6,090 nucleotides of DNA, taken from NCBI GenBank assembly GCA_964515915.1, contig CAZEXM010000141.1, positions 1-6,090 on the forward strand, in the 5' to 3' direction. The stretch comes from JAHOYW01 sp964515915. Its GTDB lineage: Bacteria; Verrucomicrobiota; Lentisphaeria; Victivallales; Victivallaceae. The notes beneath the pieces were generated by a model. It ran no database searches and was not told the origin of the DNA. It saw nothing but the letters and a program-made list of their open reading frames with translations. A program made the translations under genes and the position numbers. How positions within the stretch are numbered: position 1 is the first letter of the stretch; the number at the start of each line of letters is the position of its first letter. Below are positions 5,954 through 6,090 of this stretch, piece after piece.

Positions 5954-6044
5954 TTGTCAACGGGTTGCGAAATGGTTGTCAACTGCCTGCAAAACGGTTG
6001 CCAACTGCTTGTATTTTGCACGTAAATCGGTTGCCAACTGCTTG
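5954..6044 (+). repeat. GGTTGYCAACTGCYTG array at 11-base multiples
   Basis: Three 16-base copies lie at 5974-5989 (GGTTGTCAACTGCCTG), 5996-6011 and 6029-6044 (both GGTTGCCAACTGCTTG). A partial copy TTGTCAAC starts at 5954 and a GGTTGCG unit at 5963. Core TTG positions are 5954, 5965, 5976, 5998 and 6031, so the steps are exactly 11, 11, 22 and 33 bases. The core GTTGYCAAC is itself a dyad, suggesting a dimeric binding site. The rest of the gene-free region 5780-5953 shows only a small GCATT/AATGC hairpin (5921-5934). Confidence 0.75.
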
Positions 6045-6050
6045 AACTAA

Positions 6051-6064
6051 GCCGCTATAGCGGC
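6051..6064. repeat. perfect 14-bp palindrome
   Basis: GCCGCTATAGCGGC is identical on both strands and lies 6 bases after the last GGTTGCCAACTGCTTG unit. It could be an operator or a hairpin base. No T-run follows, so it is not an intrinsic terminator on the plus strand. Confidence 0.65.
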
Positions 6065-6090
6065 AGAATAATGTTTACGACGTGCTATAT

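Overview
The window looks like bacterial chromosomal DNA of moderate to low GC. Its genes are compact with Shine-Dalgarno sites, and its spacers are AT-rich and full of repeats. The gene content (a SNF2 ATPase, a SWIM zinc-finger protein with a lysine-rich AT-hook tail, and a small conserved protein) would fit a PVC-type bacterium such as a Lentisphaerota or Verrucomicrobia relative. This is a low-confidence impression, because there is no rRNA or other marker gene.

Layout. Bases 1-828 are a non-coding block bounded by 55-bp imperfect terminal inverted repeats (51 of 55 positions match), so it resembles a MITE-like or invertible element. It holds two different arrays of short motifs: a CAATGG/CAATCA/CAATGA array (about 144-378) and an AAACGAACG(G/C) array (545-690) that is followed by a CGTTCGCGAACG palindrome. 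In both arrays many copies are spaced near one or two DNA helical turns. Bases 829-971 show nothing recognisable. A 96-residue protein lies on the minus strand at 972-1262. The divergent spacer 1263-1526 holds a plausible promoter for the plus-strand operon, a terminator-like hairpin that could act as an attenuator, and an unusual start region.

The core is a tight three-gene plus-strand operon. It encodes a 906-residue SNF2-family ATPase (1527-4247), a 315-residue SWIM zinc-finger protein with two AT-hooks (4269-5216), and a 188-residue protein of unknown function (5213-5779). The first two are separated by 21 bases and the last two overlap by ATGA. SNF2 and SWIM proteins are a known genomic partnership. 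The likely picture is a DNA-translocating motor working with a DNA-binding partner and a third small subunit, but the biological task (repair, nucleoid remodelling, defence) cannot be read from the sequence.

The right flank (5780-6090) has no gene. It carries a third, unrelated repeat family (GGTTGYCAACTGCYTG) whose members are spaced exactly 11, 22, 22 and 33 bases apart, followed by a perfect 14-bp palindrome. Three distinct motif families with similar near-helical spacing around one operon is the most unusual aspect of the window.
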